From: an uncultured Clostridia bacterium
Lineage (GTDB): Bacteria > Bacillota > Clostridia > Oscillospirales > Ruminococcaceae
DNA: 64,000 nucleotides
Direction: 5' to 3'
Assembly: GCA_947589215.1 (NCBI GenBank)
Contig: CANQCL010000003.1
Span: forward strand, 1 to 64,000
Shown: piece after piece, positions 1 to 9,443 of the stretch
Numbering within the stretch: the first letter of the stretch is position 1
How the letters are laid out: every line of letters begins with the position of its first letter
Notes under the pieces: model-generated
Database searches by the model: none
What the model was told of the DNA's origin: nothing
What the model saw: only the letters and a program-made list of their open reading frames with translations
Translations under genes and position numbers: made by a program

Positions 1-407
1 TTTTCTTTATCTTTTAGAACCTCGATTGCCTTCTTGATAGGTGGTGGAACAGGCACGCCCATAAGCCCTGCATTTTCAGTTATTGATATAACTTCATTTA
101 CTATAAAGGCTATTACAACTGCATCTCGAATTATTGTTGTACCTATCGCTAAATCCAACCTGTGAGCTATTAAAACTATCAAAAGCGTTACACCCTTCTT
201 GGCAATACCTTTCCAGCCGATATTACTTTCAAGCGCTCCGTTAGGTGTTTTTTGGCTCTTTTTAAACACTCCTGCTACTACAAGACCTGTCACAAAATCA
301 ACTCCCATAGCTACTAAGAGTGTTGTAAGCAGGTGATTCCAACCACCGAATAAAGCGGATATTGCTCCGCCTACTATTCCGCAAACTATTAAAAAATACT
401 CTTTCAT
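1..407 (-). CDS. Phage holin, TcdE/phi-holin 4 type (C-terminus cut by window)
   Basis: Forms lesions in the cytoplasmic membrane to release the endolysin. The translation starts MKEYFLIVCGIVGG and continues with hydrophobic segments, a GVDFVTGLVVAGVF helix, an NGALESNIGWKG loop and IAHRLDLAIGT, a pattern typical of the Phage_holin_4_1 family that includes Clostridium TcdE. The start ATG at 407 shares one base with the endolysin stop (TAATG), so the two lysis genes are translationally coupled. About 135 residues are visible; the stop codon lies beyond the left edge. Confidence 0.9.
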   Translation of the reverse strand, partial: MKEYFLIVCGIVGGAISALFGGWNHLLTTLLVAMGVDFVTGLVVAGVFKKSQKTPNGALESNIGWKGIAKKGVTLLIVLIAHRLDLAIGTTIIRDAVVIAFIVNEVISITENAGLMGVPVPPPIKKAIEVLKDKE

Positions 408-1072
408 TATCCTTTCCTCCTCAACTGCTGTTTTTTTGTTATGGTTTTTCTTATAGCCCAGTAGTAGCGGTTTTCATATAAAACCTTGACAAGCTCTCGG
501 CCGCCTTTTACCTTTCCGCTTCCGGCAACTACCTTTATGCTTTTTGCATTAATGGTCTTGACCTTGTTTTTCTTTTTGATACTGCTTGATTTGTAAAGTC
601 CGAGATTGCCTTTCTTTGTTATGATTTCAAAGGTTATAAGCTCCTCTTTCTTTACAACAACGTGACCTTGTAAATTAGATTGTTTCATCCAATTTTCAAG
701 TGACATCTTTTTAAGTACGCCGTCATCAGCTGATATTGCATTATCAGCATTTGAATTAGCCTCTGTATAATAGACTGTATCTGCTATAACGTGTTCAACG
801 TATTTAACATGACCGTATGTACCGCCGTTGAAACAAGCTATAGAATTTGACTTAGGAAACTTCGATACCTGAAAGCCGTCATTCTTACAGCTTTGATAAA
901 CGTCTTTTGCGTTACCTCTTGCGCCGATATAAACGTCTTTCTTTTCATAAGCTCGTCCTTGCGTATACCACACGCACTGACCTCTTGAGGCGTTATTTAT
1001 CGGCGGTTTATAACACTCGCTATTGAAATTTGCTAAACGCTTGCCGAGTGATTTTTCATAATTTATTGACAT
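407..1072 (-). CDS. Endolysin with CHAP domain
   Basis: Peptidoglycan hydrolase (amidase or endopeptidase) used for host lysis. The N-terminal CHAP domain shows the catalytic cysteine at about residue 33 in RGQCVWYTQGRAYE and the histidine at about residue 88 in GTYGHVKYVEHV, followed by an acidic residue near YYTEAN. The last 75 residues are lysine-rich and resemble an SH3-like wall-binding domain (GNLGLYKSSS...). An upstream start at 1102 is open, but AAGGAGGA at 1081-1088 lies 8 bases before the ATG at 1072, so MSINYEKS is taken as the start (221 residues). The holin follows with TAATG coupling. Confidence 0.88.
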   Translation of the reverse strand: MSINYEKSLGKRLANFNSECYKPPINNASRGQCVWYTQGRAYEKKDVYIGARGNAKDVYQSCKNDGFQVSKFPKSNSIACFNGGTYGHVKYVEHVIADTVYYTEANSNADNAISADDGVLKKMSLENWMKQSNLQGHVVVKKEELITFEIITKKGNLGLYKSSSIKKKNKVKTINAKSIKVVAGSGKVKGGRELVKVLYENRYYWAIRKTITKKQQLRRKG

Positions 1073-1101
1073 TGTTTTCGTCCTCCTTAAAGATATCTTC
1101 A

Positions 1102-2358
1102 CTAATTACCAAAAAAACATCTATTAAACATTTGATTTACTTCATCGGATGTCATAGGTGTAATGGCAATTTGTGATGCATTTGTGTTTGTTGAATTTGC
1201 CATTTTTGATATTGAACCTTGTGATACTGCTATTTTAGTTTTGTCAATATTGCTTTGTCTGCTTTCTCCCAGTTCTATGTATATTTCATGCTTGTTAGCT
1301 TTCCATACTTCTGAAACCTCTATAATTTGCCGTTTTTCTTCAATGCCGAGACTTTCAATTCGTACGGTAATAATGTCACCAAGATTAAAATCTTTTGTAT
1401 ACACATATTTGCCAGTGTTGACTATCTTTACATCTAAATTTACGACATTTTCATAGTTTTTAAGCTCAGCCAATGCATTGCTTTCTAACATATCTTCGAT
1501 TTCTTGTTTATCGGTTATTTTTTCCTCATGTGTGAGGTTTCCATCATTAACTGTTTTTACAGGTAACATACCAGTGTTATCTAGTAATATCCATCTCTCT
1601 GTTTCACCGTATTCAGTTACTCGCTCTGACTTGAAATCCAAATTGATTTGCTCACCATTCAAGGTCGGACCTAAAACTCTGACGCAGTTTTTATAATTGC
1701 TTTCGTCATAAGTTAATGTAAAATTCTCTAACTGATCTTCTGTAAATACAACCTTTGTATTTTCAACACTTGGAAGCATTTTTAAGGTTTTGATGCTGTT
1801 TTCTTCTTGTGCTGTATAGATAAAAGATGTTTCGTTAGTTTTAGACAGTTCATACGCCGCTGACATAACATTCTGGTTATTGATTTCAAAATCGAACGAT
1901 TGAGAGAAACTGTTAGTATACTTTCCGAATGCAGTATATACTCCAAATTCGTTGGGTAAGTCCTCATAATAAAAGCGGTTATCTTTTACAGAAATAAAAT
2001 TTTTTATCATATTTCCTATTCGTCTATATAAAAAGTCAAAAGAATTGTTATTATCAAAAATACGCTCTAATTGATAATGTTCAATTACAACATTAGAAAG
2101 TTCATATTCCATAAAATATCCTGATATTTGCAAAAACTTACCCTTTATATTCTGAGAGTATATTTTCTGCTGTATGATGCCTACATTTGGTCGTTCATCA
2201 CATAAAACATAATGCCAATCATCAGTTGCGTTTACACTTGCAGGAAGTTGTATTGAAAATTGACCGCAGGAATACCATTTTTGATTCCATTGGATATTAA
2301 TAGCTTGCCCTAGTGTACATATTCTACTGAAATTCTTGTCAGTAACTGAAAAAAGCAT
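1102..2358 (-). CDS. Tail protein, siphovirus ReqiPepy6 Gp37-like
   Basis: A 418-residue tail-tip protein. The N-terminus (MLFSVTDKNFSRI..., WYSCGQFSIQLP) and the central region resemble the Gp37-like family found just downstream of distal tail proteins in Firmicute siphoviruses, where it acts as baseplate hub or tail-associated protein. No hydrolase motif is apparent. It sits 3 bases after the Dit-like gene and directly before the lysis cassette, so it is probably the last structural gene visible. The family assignment is from recognised pattern and position. Confidence 0.7.
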   Translation of the reverse strand: MLFSVTDKNFSRICTLGQAINIQWNQKWYSCGQFSIQLPASVNATDDWHYVLCDERPNVGIIQQKIYSQNIKGKFLQISGYFMEYELSNVVIEHYQLERIFDNNNSFDFLYRRIGNMIKNFISVKDNRFYYEDLPNEFGVYTAFGKYTNSFSQSFDFEINNQNVMSAAYELSKTNETSFIYTAQEENSIKTLKMLPSVENTKVVFTEDQLENFTLTYDESNYKNCVRVLGPTLNGEQINLDFKSERVTEYGETERWILLDNTGMLPVKTVNDGNLTHEEKITDKQEIEDMLESNALAELKNYENVVNLDVKIVNTGKYVYTKDFNLGDIITVRIESLGIEEKRQIIEVSEVWKANKHEIYIELGESRQSNIDKTKIAVSQGSISKMANSTNTNASQIAITPMTSDEVNQMFNRCFFGN

Positions 2359-2361
2359 TGA

Positions 2362-3396
2362 TTAAAACCCCCTGTATAATTCCTTGTATTGTATAGTTGC
2401 AACGCCGTTTCCGTTTGATAATTCTGATAATAGTGCAGTATATTTTATGGATTCATCAGAATAAGGACCGCCAAATATAAGACCTTTATCTAGGAATGTT
2501 AGTTGATAGAGATTATTGTTTTCACCATACGAATATGGTGTACTTGAATATCCATATGTTATAGTTTTACCATCTGGCCAGGTTACTTGAACTTGGCTAA
2601 CTCTTGATGACGTATTAACAGTTGCTGTATGCACTGATGATATCACTGCCGTACCTGATACTTTTGTTTTTTTGCTAGATTGAAAATTTACATAATGATT
2701 ACCTGGTTTAAGACGTATCATTGGATTTCCGCTCTTTATACAAGATGTCAAGTCTTCAGATGATGCGTTTGTTAACGTGCCATATCGACAATCCAACTCT
2801 AATCCATAAGGTGACATTTTTTCAGATGGGAAAAAATTAATAGGGAATGAAATAATTATTGGATTTGTGCTTTCATCTACATTTATTTCTATCTCAGTGT
2901 CAGCACTGAGCAACGTAATATAAAAAGTTGGTATAACGGTAAAATTACCGCCTACTGTAAAACGTCCGGTAGATGTTGATATTTCATTATTGTTTGTGAA
3001 ATAAGGATCAGGACATAGCATTGTAAATGTTAAGTCAAGCGGTCTGTGTATGTTTTCTGTTGGAAGTTTATATGCCAGCAGCTCACAGTCAATAAATAAA
3101 TCTTTACCGTTATATTGGATTTCCATTGTATAAGTATCATCAGGGTTGAAAAAATCCATAATTGTATTTCTTGCTGTAGAAATATTTTTGTGCGAAGACC
3201 TGTGAGCAGTTACACTTATATCTCGCCTGCCGGTATGTTTGCCTGTTACTATTTCTCCTGTGCCAATTGCCGGCGTTTCAGTATAGACATTAAGAGTAAG
3301 AGCGTCAATACCCTCTATCTTAGTTGCTTTCCATTCTCTAGAATCACCGTCTATAACAAACTCTTTTTGGTCGCTTAAGCGTGTTAATTTTATCAT
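2362..3396 (-). CDS. Distal tail (Dit-like) protein
   Basis: Phage tail family protein (Sipho_tail/Dit) that joins the tail tube to the tip. The N-terminal 150 residues show the typical fold signature: MIKLTRLSDQKEF, a GRRDISVTAHR stretch, FFNPDDTYTMEIQYNG and a CPDPYF motif ending the first domain. A C-terminal beta-rich extension follows. A TTG upstream is in frame, but GGAGG at about 3405-3409 fits the ATG at 3396, giving 344 residues. It begins one base after the tape measure stop, as expected for the tape measure-Dit order. Confidence 0.8.
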   Translation of the reverse strand: MIKLTRLSDQKEFVIDGDSREWKATKIEGIDALTLNVYTETPAIGTGEIVTGKHTGRRDISVTAHRSSHKNISTARNTIMDFFNPDDTYTMEIQYNGKDLFIDCELLAYKLPTENIHRPLDLTFTMLCPDPYFTNNNEISTSTGRFTVGGNFTVIPTFYITLLSADTEIEINVDESTNPIIISFPINFFPSEKMSPYGLELDCRYGTLTNASSEDLTSCIKSGNPMIRLKPGNHYVNFQSSKKTKVSGTAVISSVHTATVNTSSRVSQVQVTWPDGKTITYGYSSTPYSYGENNNLYQLTFLDKGLIFGGPYSDESIKYTALLSELSNGNGVATIQYKELYRGF

Positions 3397-3397
3397 A

Positions 3398-6300
3398 CTA
3401 TACGCCTCCAAGTCCGTAAGTTTCGTTGTACTTCATCGCCCTGACTATCTCGTCAGGAGCTTGCATAGGTTCTTCAAATGTGACATTCTGAGTGGTTTCG
3501 GTTGTGCTATTATTGCAGTTGTTATAGTTATTAATGACCGTATTAGGCGTATTGGCTGATATGTTAGCCGAAATGTTGCCCAATGTTGCTCCTACTGCAT
3601 TCTTAGCATTGGCAAAAGCAGCTTTAAGTTTATTTGCTATCGCAATATTATCATAAGCCTTATTAAGCTGGTCTACTTGTAATTCAGCAGATTTTACGAC
3701 GTCTTTTGTGCCGCCTGTAAGACCTCGAGCTAAACCCTTTACCATCATTCCTGCAATATCAAACTCAAAGACCTTTGATGGAGAATTGATTTTCAGCTTC
3801 TTTTTGACCTTTTTTACAACCTCGCCTACAAGATTTTCAGCAATTTCCTCAGCTTCCTTGCTTGACATCTTAGAGCCTTTTTTCAGACCTTTTCTAAGCT
3901 GTTTGCCGAGTTTCTCCATATATGCTTCGGTATCATCACTAAGCTTCTTGATTTGCTTTTTATATTTTTTATTCTGAGCCTTAACCTCTGCATCGTAATC
4001 GGCACTAGCTTTAGCTATAGCTTCATCATAAGCAGTCTTAGCGGCTTGTTTCTCACCTTCATATTTCTGAGCCGCAAGCTTATCAGCAATTTCTTGCTGT
4101 TGATTTAGCATATCTTGATAAGCCTTAAGCTCTGTGTCGTTCATTGAGGCAATTTGCTTAAGCTGGGCGGCATAGCCAACTCCTAAATCGGTAAATTGAT
4201 TTAGTAAATCTTCTGATATACCACGTTTACGGAGAGCCTCTATTGTGCTGTAAAACTCCTTATATTGTGTTGTGGTATATTCAAGATTGGCAAGCACGCC
4301 TTTCTTGTTTGTGACAGTAGCTTGTTGAGTTGCACCAAACAAATCACTGAAAGACATGATTTTGTCAGAATAGCTCGCTTGGCTTTCTGCAATAGATTGG
4401 AGCGTATTTTTATATTCTTGTTTTATATTGGCTAAGTTGTCCTTGTAGTCTTTCTTTAACTCAGACAGCTTTTTCTTATGATCCTTATTAATATCCTTTA
4501 GCTTGTCATTAATTTCTTTATATGCTTCGGTAGCCGTTTTTACAGCGTCCTTGCGAAGTTCTTTACGCTCTTGTGCTAATCTCTCAGCTTCCTCACGCCG
4601 TTTTCTTGCTTCTTCGGCTGCTTTTCTTGCTGCCTCTTCTGCGGCTCTTTGCGCTTCTTCCTGCCTTTGTTGTTCTTCATCTGCTTCTTTCTTCTTTTGG
4701 TCTTTTAACTTAGCAGCCAAATCAGCCTGTTCTTGCAGATATTTCTTGGTTCTTTCTATCGATTCTTGGGTTCGTTTTGCTTCGGCTTCCTGTCTCATTC
4801 GTTCCTGAGCTATAAATGACCTTGCTCCTGACGCTATGGCGTGTGCAATGTCTCCACCGCTGTTTTGAGCAATAATCATATTTTCTTCACTTGAAGCTGT
4901 GTCGCATACCCAATTAACAAGCTCTTGTGCAGCGTCGGTTACGGTAATTTTACCGCTTTTAATGCCATTAGCAAGCTCCTTAGTGGTAGTTTCACCGACT
5001 TGATAGCTTCCGTCCTCTGCCTTTGCCAATTCTGTTCCGCACATTATAGCCACTTGCTCAAGCTGACTGTTTACGTCTTTTTCAGCACCGCTTTTAATTC
5101 CGTTTGCCAAGCTTGCCATAGCACCCTCGCCGAGATTGTCTAGCATAAATTTATCAGCTATTTGTTCTCTTATTGCATCAAGGTCTTGCTCTGTTCGTGC
5201 TAGGGCTTCTTCTGCACCTTCTACTTGTTCATTAACTAGTTCCTGCTGTTTTTCTTTTTGTTCCTCAAGAAGTTGTTTTTGTTCCTCTAGATTTTCAACA
5301 GTAAACGTTTTGCCCGTTTCAGCGGTAAACTCCATAGCCGCAGTAGCCTGTTTAATGCGTTCAAGATTGCCGCTTGCAACAGCTTCTTGAAGCTCAGTAA
5401 ATGCTGTTATTCTAGCTTGATTTTCTTCTGCAGCAGCAGAGGCTTTATTATATTCAGTTGTTTGTTGCTCTATCCTTGCATTAGATTCTTCTGTCATCTT
5501 TGCAATTTTAGAACCCCAATCCCAACATCTGCCGTATTCGTCGTTTAACTCTGAAACAATTTCTTTAACGTGTTGGCTAATTTCTTCTTGTTCGCTTAAT
5601 GATAAGTTTGAAAAAGATGATGAATTTAACTTTTCAAACCACTCGTTATATTCATTTAGCTTTTCGTTTGTGAGTATTCCGTCTCTTTCTTGTTCCTCAT
5701 TTAATTTTTTTAGACTATCATTAAGTTTGTCAGTAGCTTCTTTTTTGCTTTCCAACGCCTCCAGATAGTTGTCGTTGGTGTTATCCAATAGTGTTTGAGC
5801 TTCTTTGAGTTCGATGGTCTCTTTTAGCTTGCTTTGAAGAGTGTCATAGCTTTCTATAACCTTTCCGTTTATGTCAATCTCAATGCCCAACGCTTTTGAA
5901 AGCTCGTTAGTAATTACCTTTGCTCTATCTTCATAACCCTCTTTGATTTTGCCGTTTTTATCGACGATAGTATCGAGTTCTCCTGATAAGCTGTCATAAT
6001 AATCGAACTCTGTAGAAGTTTTTTTGACTTGCTTATCCAAAGCGTTAATATTATCTTCGATTTCCTGACGAAATTCTTCGGACGCTTCAATAGCTTTTTT
6101 CTGTGATTGAGTAAGATAGTCTTGACTGTTTGCTGCATCATCTGAGGCAATAGCAGCTGTGGTAAGAGCAGTTGCTAACAGACCGACGCCAGCAGTTATC
6201 CAACCAATGGGACTAGCTAACTGTGTAGCATTTAAAAGCTTTTGAGCTGCATCTAATGCTTTAGTCGCTACTGTACCTGCTTTTAGTGCCTCAACAAATC

Positions 6301-8191
6301 CCATTATTGTACTTGCTACAAAATTAGCCGTAATTGCCGCACCAATTCCAACAATCAGGGGTGAGATTTTACCCAGCTCTTTCAGTAGATCGCCAATTGT
6401 ACCTAGAATAGCGCTTATAATCTCTCCGGCGTTTTCTAATATGCCCTTGATTAAAGCCTTAATAAGCTCTACACCCGCTTGTATTAACTGCGGTGCATTG
6501 TTTGAGATAGCATTGCATATTTGAACAATTAGATTTTTGATGTTAGAAGTTATAACCCCTGAATTATTCGCAAGAGATTTCATAACATTGGTCAAAATGT
6601 CACTTGCTGACTGTATGAGCAGAGGCAGATTGTCCGTTGCAGTTTTGATTATGCTGTTAATAAGGCTTACTGCCTGTTTAGATATTTTCTTGCTGTTTTT
6701 AGCAATACCTTGAGCAAGTGACGTAACAACATTAAGAGCAACATTCCAAAATACCTGCTGATAAGCAATTACGCCTTGTGCTAGGATATTTCCTATTTCC
6801 TTAACAATAGGCTTTAGCTTTGGCATAAAGTCTGTTATACCGTTCTTTAGTGAAGATATAATCTTCTCAGCAGCGTTTGACATTTTAGAAAGGTTTTTGT
6901 CAATGCCATCAACTAACGAGGACATCAAATCGCCTGTTATGTTTACAACCTCTGGCAGTTTTTCTGTAGTCTTAGTTAATACGTCAGACAGCACATTGCC
7001 TAGTGCTGTTATCATACCCTCAGTTCCGCTGCTTTCAAAGCCCTCTGATATCTTAGACATACATTCAGCGCCGAAGCCTGCCATTTGTGCAAATACGGTG
7101 TTATTTTCCTCGTAGATAGCAATGCCTAGATTGGTTACATTCTGCTTAAGTTTATCAAGCTGAGTTTCAAGAGTGTTTGACATTTTTTCGTATGCAGAAT
7201 CAACCATACCAGCACTGTCAGCCATTGCCTTTAAGTTTTCGTTAAACTTAGCACCGTCATTAGTCATAATAGACAATGCCGATTTTCCGGCTTCTATGGA
7301 GCTAAACATATCAACAAGGCTAACTCCAGACTTAGATGCGTAATCGTTCATCATTGAAAGAATATCGCCTAAGTTTGCGCCGTTGTCCATCATTTCTTTA
7401 AAGGACATTCCTGCATATTTAGAACCCTTAGCCGCTTTTTCAAGGTTTCCTGCTGCCACTGTTCCGTTTTTACCAAGCTCGGCTATTAGGCTGTTCAACT
7501 GAGTTGTAGCCTGTGCAGTCGGTGTACCTTGTGCCGTCATAGTAGACAGAGAAGCTGATACTTGGTCAAAAGATACGCCGAATGCAGCAGCTGTAGGTGT
7601 TACTTGTGCTAGGGTTGCACCTAATTCATCAACGGTTGTGATACCTTTATTCTGCGTTTGAATAAGCATATCCTGAATTTTATTTGCCTCGCTTGCAGGC
7701 AAGTTATAGGCATTTAATGTTTTTGCCGTTGCTGAGATTGCAGTTTCTACATCAGTAAATCCGGCTTTTGCGAGTTTTGCCGAGCCTGATAGAAATTCAG
7801 TAGAGGTCTGCATATCCTCTGTAACTTCAACGCCTGCGGATAGGGCGGAGTATAGACCCTCGTTAAGCTCTGTAGCGGCAACGCCTGTATTATTTGATAT
7901 GTCAAGTAAATTAGTTTTCAGCTTATTAGTTTGAACATTTACATCACCGAACAGTGTTGATGCTTTAGCAAATGTCTGTTCAAAATCCTTTCCGGCGTTT
8001 ACGCTAGCCGTTAAACCGGCGGCTATAGCGCCTAGCGAGGCTATTGCTGTAGCCTTTAAAGTTGTCTTTGATTTTTCGCCGACTGTCTTTAAATCCTCTA
8101 AAGATTTTTTACCGACATTTTTTAAATTGTGCAGTGATTTTTCAAAATCTTTGGTATCGCCGAATACCTTTATTTTTAATCCTTCAGCCAT
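3398..8191 (-). CDS. Tail tape measure protein
   Basis: The longest gene of the window (1597 residues); it sets tail length and is threaded in the tail tube. The N-terminus is of the TP901/PhageMin_Tail type (GKDFEQTFAKASTLFG, NTGVAATELNEGLYSALSAGV). Several hydrophobic alpha-helical segments follow in residues 380-700, then long charged coiled coils around 1150-1240 rich in E, K, R, A and Q. A GTG start at 8197 is possible, but GAGGGG at 8198-8203 is properly spaced only for the ATG at 8191. It lies between the tail chaperone genes and Dit, the usual location. Confidence 0.95.
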   Translation of the reverse strand: MAEGLKIKVFGDTKDFEKSLHNLKNVGKKSLEDLKTVGEKSKTTLKATAIASLGAIAAGLTASVNAGKDFEQTFAKASTLFGDVNVQTNKLKTNLLDISNNTGVAATELNEGLYSALSAGVEVTEDMQTSTEFLSGSAKLAKAGFTDVETAISATAKTLNAYNLPASEANKIQDMLIQTQNKGITTVDELGATLAQVTPTAAAFGVSFDQVSASLSTMTAQGTPTAQATTQLNSLIAELGKNGTVAAGNLEKAAKGSKYAGMSFKEMMDNGANLGDILSMMNDYASKSGVSLVDMFSSIEAGKSALSIMTNDGAKFNENLKAMADSAGMVDSAYEKMSNTLETQLDKLKQNVTNLGIAIYEENNTVFAQMAGFGAECMSKISEGFESSGTEGMITALGNVLSDVLTKTTEKLPEVVNITGDLMSSLVDGIDKNLSKMSNAAEKIISSLKNGITDFMPKLKPIVKEIGNILAQGVIAYQQVFWNVALNVVTSLAQGIAKNSKKISKQAVSLINSIIKTATDNLPLLIQSASDILTNVMKSLANNSGVITSNIKNLIVQICNAISNNAPQLIQAGVELIKALIKGILENAGEIISAILGTIGDLLKELGKISPLIVGIGAAITANFVASTIMGFVEALKAGTVATKALDAAQKLLNATQLASPIGWITAGVGLLATALTTAAIASDDAANSQDYLTQSQKKAIEASEEFRQEIEDNINALDKQVKKTSTEFDYYDSLSGELDTIVDKNGKIKEGYEDRAKVITNELSKALGIEIDINGKVIESYDTLQSKLKETIELKEAQTLLDNTNDNYLEALESKKEATDKLNDSLKKLNEEQERDGILTNEKLNEYNEWFEKLNSSSFSNLSLSEQEEISQHVKEIVSELNDEYGRCWDWGSKIAKMTEESNARIEQQTTEYNKASAAAEENQARITAFTELQEAVASGNLERIKQATAAMEFTAETGKTFTVENLEEQKQLLEEQKEKQQELVNEQVEGAEEALARTEQDLDAIREQIADKFMLDNLGEGAMASLANGIKSGAEKDVNSQLEQVAIMCGTELAKAEDGSYQVGETTTKELANGIKSGKITVTDAAQELVNWVCDTASSEENMIIAQNSGGDIAHAIASGARSFIAQERMRQEAEAKRTQESIERTKKYLQEQADLAAKLKDQKKKEADEEQQRQEEAQRAAEEAARKAAEEARKRREEAERLAQERKELRKDAVKTATEAYKEINDKLKDINKDHKKKLSELKKDYKDNLANIKQEYKNTLQSIAESQASYSDKIMSFSDLFGATQQATVTNKKGVLANLEYTTTQYKEFYSTIEALRKRGISEDLLNQFTDLGVGYAAQLKQIASMNDTELKAYQDMLNQQQEIADKLAAQKYEGEKQAAKTAYDEAIAKASADYDAEVKAQNKKYKKQIKKLSDDTEAYMEKLGKQLRKGLKKGSKMSSKEAEEIAENLVGEVVKKVKKKLKINSPSKVFEFDIAGMMVKGLARGLTGGTKDVVKSAELQVDQLNKAYDNIAIANKLKAAFANAKNAVGATLGNISANISANTPNTVINNYNNCNNSTTETTQNVTFEEPMQAPDEIVRAMKYNETYGLGGV

Positions 8192-8239
8192 ATGCACCCC
8201 TCTTTTTTTAAATATTTAAGACGGGCACATGGGCACTGC

Positions 8240-8389
8240 TTAATTTAGTTTGATTTCAAATTCTTTTTTACATTTTGAGTTTTTACATTTTGTAAAAACT
8301 TTTGATATTACTGCTCCTTTTTCGTACTGTATATTAGACATTTCATAGCCGCAGAACGGACATTTTATTTTATACTTTCTACGTTGCAT
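8240..8389 (-). CDS. Small zinc-ribbon protein, 49 residues
   Basis: A short open frame not usually annotated: MQRRKYKIKCPFCGYEMSN..., with a CPFC pair and a second CKNSKC pair, i.e. four cysteines in two CxxC/CxxxxC knuckles, and a basic C-terminus. It resembles the small Com-like or KTR-type zinc ribbons of phages, which bind nucleic acid. It overlaps the end of the Gp15-type gene by 11 bases and sits directly before the tape measure gene. No good ribosome site is visible, so expression would depend on coupling. Confidence 0.6.
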   Translation of the reverse strand: MQRRKYKIKCPFCGYEMSNIQYEKGAVISKVFTKCKNSKCKKEFEIKLN

Positions 8390-8981
8390 AAAACATCTCA
8401 TTCACTTTCTTTTCTTCCGCCGTTAGCTTGACAGGCAGCTTATATTTCTCTTTAAGCCTTAATCTGTCTTTGTCGTCACCGTCATAAGACCGTATGGATA
8501 TAAGCCTTGAAATAAAATGCCTGTCCTCTAAGCTATTAAATTCAAGCAAAAACTCCCACCAATGGAAAGGCTCTTTGCGTTTGTAGGAAAGGTCTATTCC
8601 AGATTGATTGCGTATAGCTACAATTATGTAATTGATATCGTGCTTAAAGCTAATTACGCGTTCGTTATCAGTATTCGTGCTTTCGTCTAAACCTTCAGTA
8701 TCTGACGGCTCAGTAGGGTAGCCTCCTTGAAACTCAATAACGGCGTTCAAAACATCGTTCATATTCTCTGGAATTTGAGTTGTACCAAACACAAGCTCCA
8801 CTATATGTTCAAATGTTTTTATGATGTTTTCGTTTTCATCTGTTGAATCTAAATCCTCCAGTATGCAAGATACTTCAAGCCATACCCTGTAATCGGTATT
8901 TATGGGATATTCAGTGCCGTTGATATAAAGGCTCTCAGGCGGTGGGGAATTAACATAGTTAATCATTAGACTTGTTGACAT
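8379..8981 (-). CDS. Tail assembly chaperone, Gp15 family
   Basis: A 200-residue protein of the bacteriophage Gp15 family, recognised from PFHWWEFLLEFNSLEDRH followed by a basic ISRLISIRSYDGDD stretch. It lies between a small chaperone-like gene and the tape measure gene, the position of tail assembly chaperones. It overlaps the preceding gene by 23 bases. The ATG at 8966 is an equally plausible start, since neither has a clear Shine-Dalgarno. I see no slippery heptamer in the overlap, so reinitiation rather than frameshifting is likely. Confidence 0.8.
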   Translation of the reverse strand: MSTSLMINYVNSPPPESLYINGTEYPINTDYRVWLEVSCILEDLDSTDENENIIKTFEHIVELVFGTTQIPENMNDVLNAVIEFQGGYPTEPSDTEGLDESTNTDNERVISFKHDINYIIVAIRNQSGIDLSYKRKEPFHWWEFLLEFNSLEDRHFISRLISIRSYDGDDKDRLRLKEKYKLPVKLTAEEKKVNEMFYAT

Positions 8982-9297
8982 TATTCAGCATTTCAGTCTG
9001 CTCGGCATTAGTTGCTTTTGTCAGTTCGAAATCAATTTGTTTGAATGTAAGAGCGATATCAGTTAAATTTACTTTATCGCCGAATAACTCGTGTGATTTT
9101 CCTTCGCCAAATATGGTATCAATGGCTTGACATACAACATTACCGATACGTCTTATTTTTTGTGACAGTTTTTCACTTTTTACGGTTTTTAAAGATTCTT
9201 TTCTTACCTTTTCAGTTTCGATTTCGTAAAGCTCCGCATTATCTGCGTCAAATATATCAAAATCAAACTCTACATTTTTTACTGTAAACTTAGCCAT
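8959..9297 (-). CDS. Tail assembly chaperone-like protein (first of pair)
   Basis: A 112-residue acidic/basic mixed protein, MAKFTVKNVEFDFDIFDAD..., with central helices (LSQKIRRIGNVVCQAIDTIFGEG). It occupies the gpG-like position between the major tail protein and the Gp15 gene. Its ribosome site GAGGAG at 9306-9311 lies inside the frameshift extension of the upstream major tail protein gene, whose extended stop is at 9300-9302, 2 bases before this ATG. Function is inferred from position. Confidence 0.7.
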   Translation of the reverse strand: MAKFTVKNVEFDFDIFDADNAELYEIETEKVRKESLKTVKSEKLSQKIRRIGNVVCQAIDTIFGEGKSHELFGDKVNLTDIALTFKQIDFELTKATNAEQTEMLNNVNKSND

Positions 9298-9299
9298 AG

Positions 9300-9443
9300 T
9301 TATATCTCCTCGTCATAAAAATGATTTTCTTCTGCAGCTTCTTCGTCTTCAAATATTTGCGGAATAGAATCAGCGGAGCTTAATTCAACTCCGCTGTCTA
9401 TTGCGTTAACTTCTATTCCGCCTTCGTGAAAGACGGTTTTCCC
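9300..9443 (-). other. Putative -1 programmed frameshift extension of the major tail protein
   Basis: The heptamer GGGAAAA (9443-9437) lies in the exact X XXY YYZ register of the major tail protein frame (GAG GGA AAA CCG). After a -1 slip the frame stays open for 45 further codons (TVFHEGGIEVNAIDSG... to ...NHFYDEEI) and stops at 9300, whereas the normal frame ends after 7 codons at 9413. A 7-bp hairpin (9418-9424 with 9430-9436) starts right behind the heptamer. A second 8-bp hairpin lies at 9371-9396. The extension is strongly acidic. Confidence 0.6.
9371..9396 (-). promoter_or_regulatory. Perfect 8-bp inverted repeat after the major tail protein stop
   Basis: CAGCGGAG (9371-9378) and CTCCGCTG (9389-9396) are perfect complements with a 10-base loop. 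No T-run follows on either strand, so it is not a classical terminator. It lies within the -1 frame extension and may act as a downstream element for frameshifting or as an RNA processing or stability element. Confidence 0.5.

Noticed and set aside
1163-1967. Plus- and minus-strand open frames of 60-97 codons within the Gp37-like gene
   Set aside because: They overlap a long, well-supported gene in other frames, lack ribosome sites and have low-complexity translations.
3708-5390. Several plus-strand Ser/Phe/Leu-rich frames inside the tape measure gene
   Set aside because: Complement of Lys/Glu-rich coiled-coil codons gives such open frames; no start signals.
8959-8981. Frameshift between the two tail chaperone genes
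   Set aside because: The 23-base overlap contains no slippery heptamer in register and the second gene has its own ATGs.
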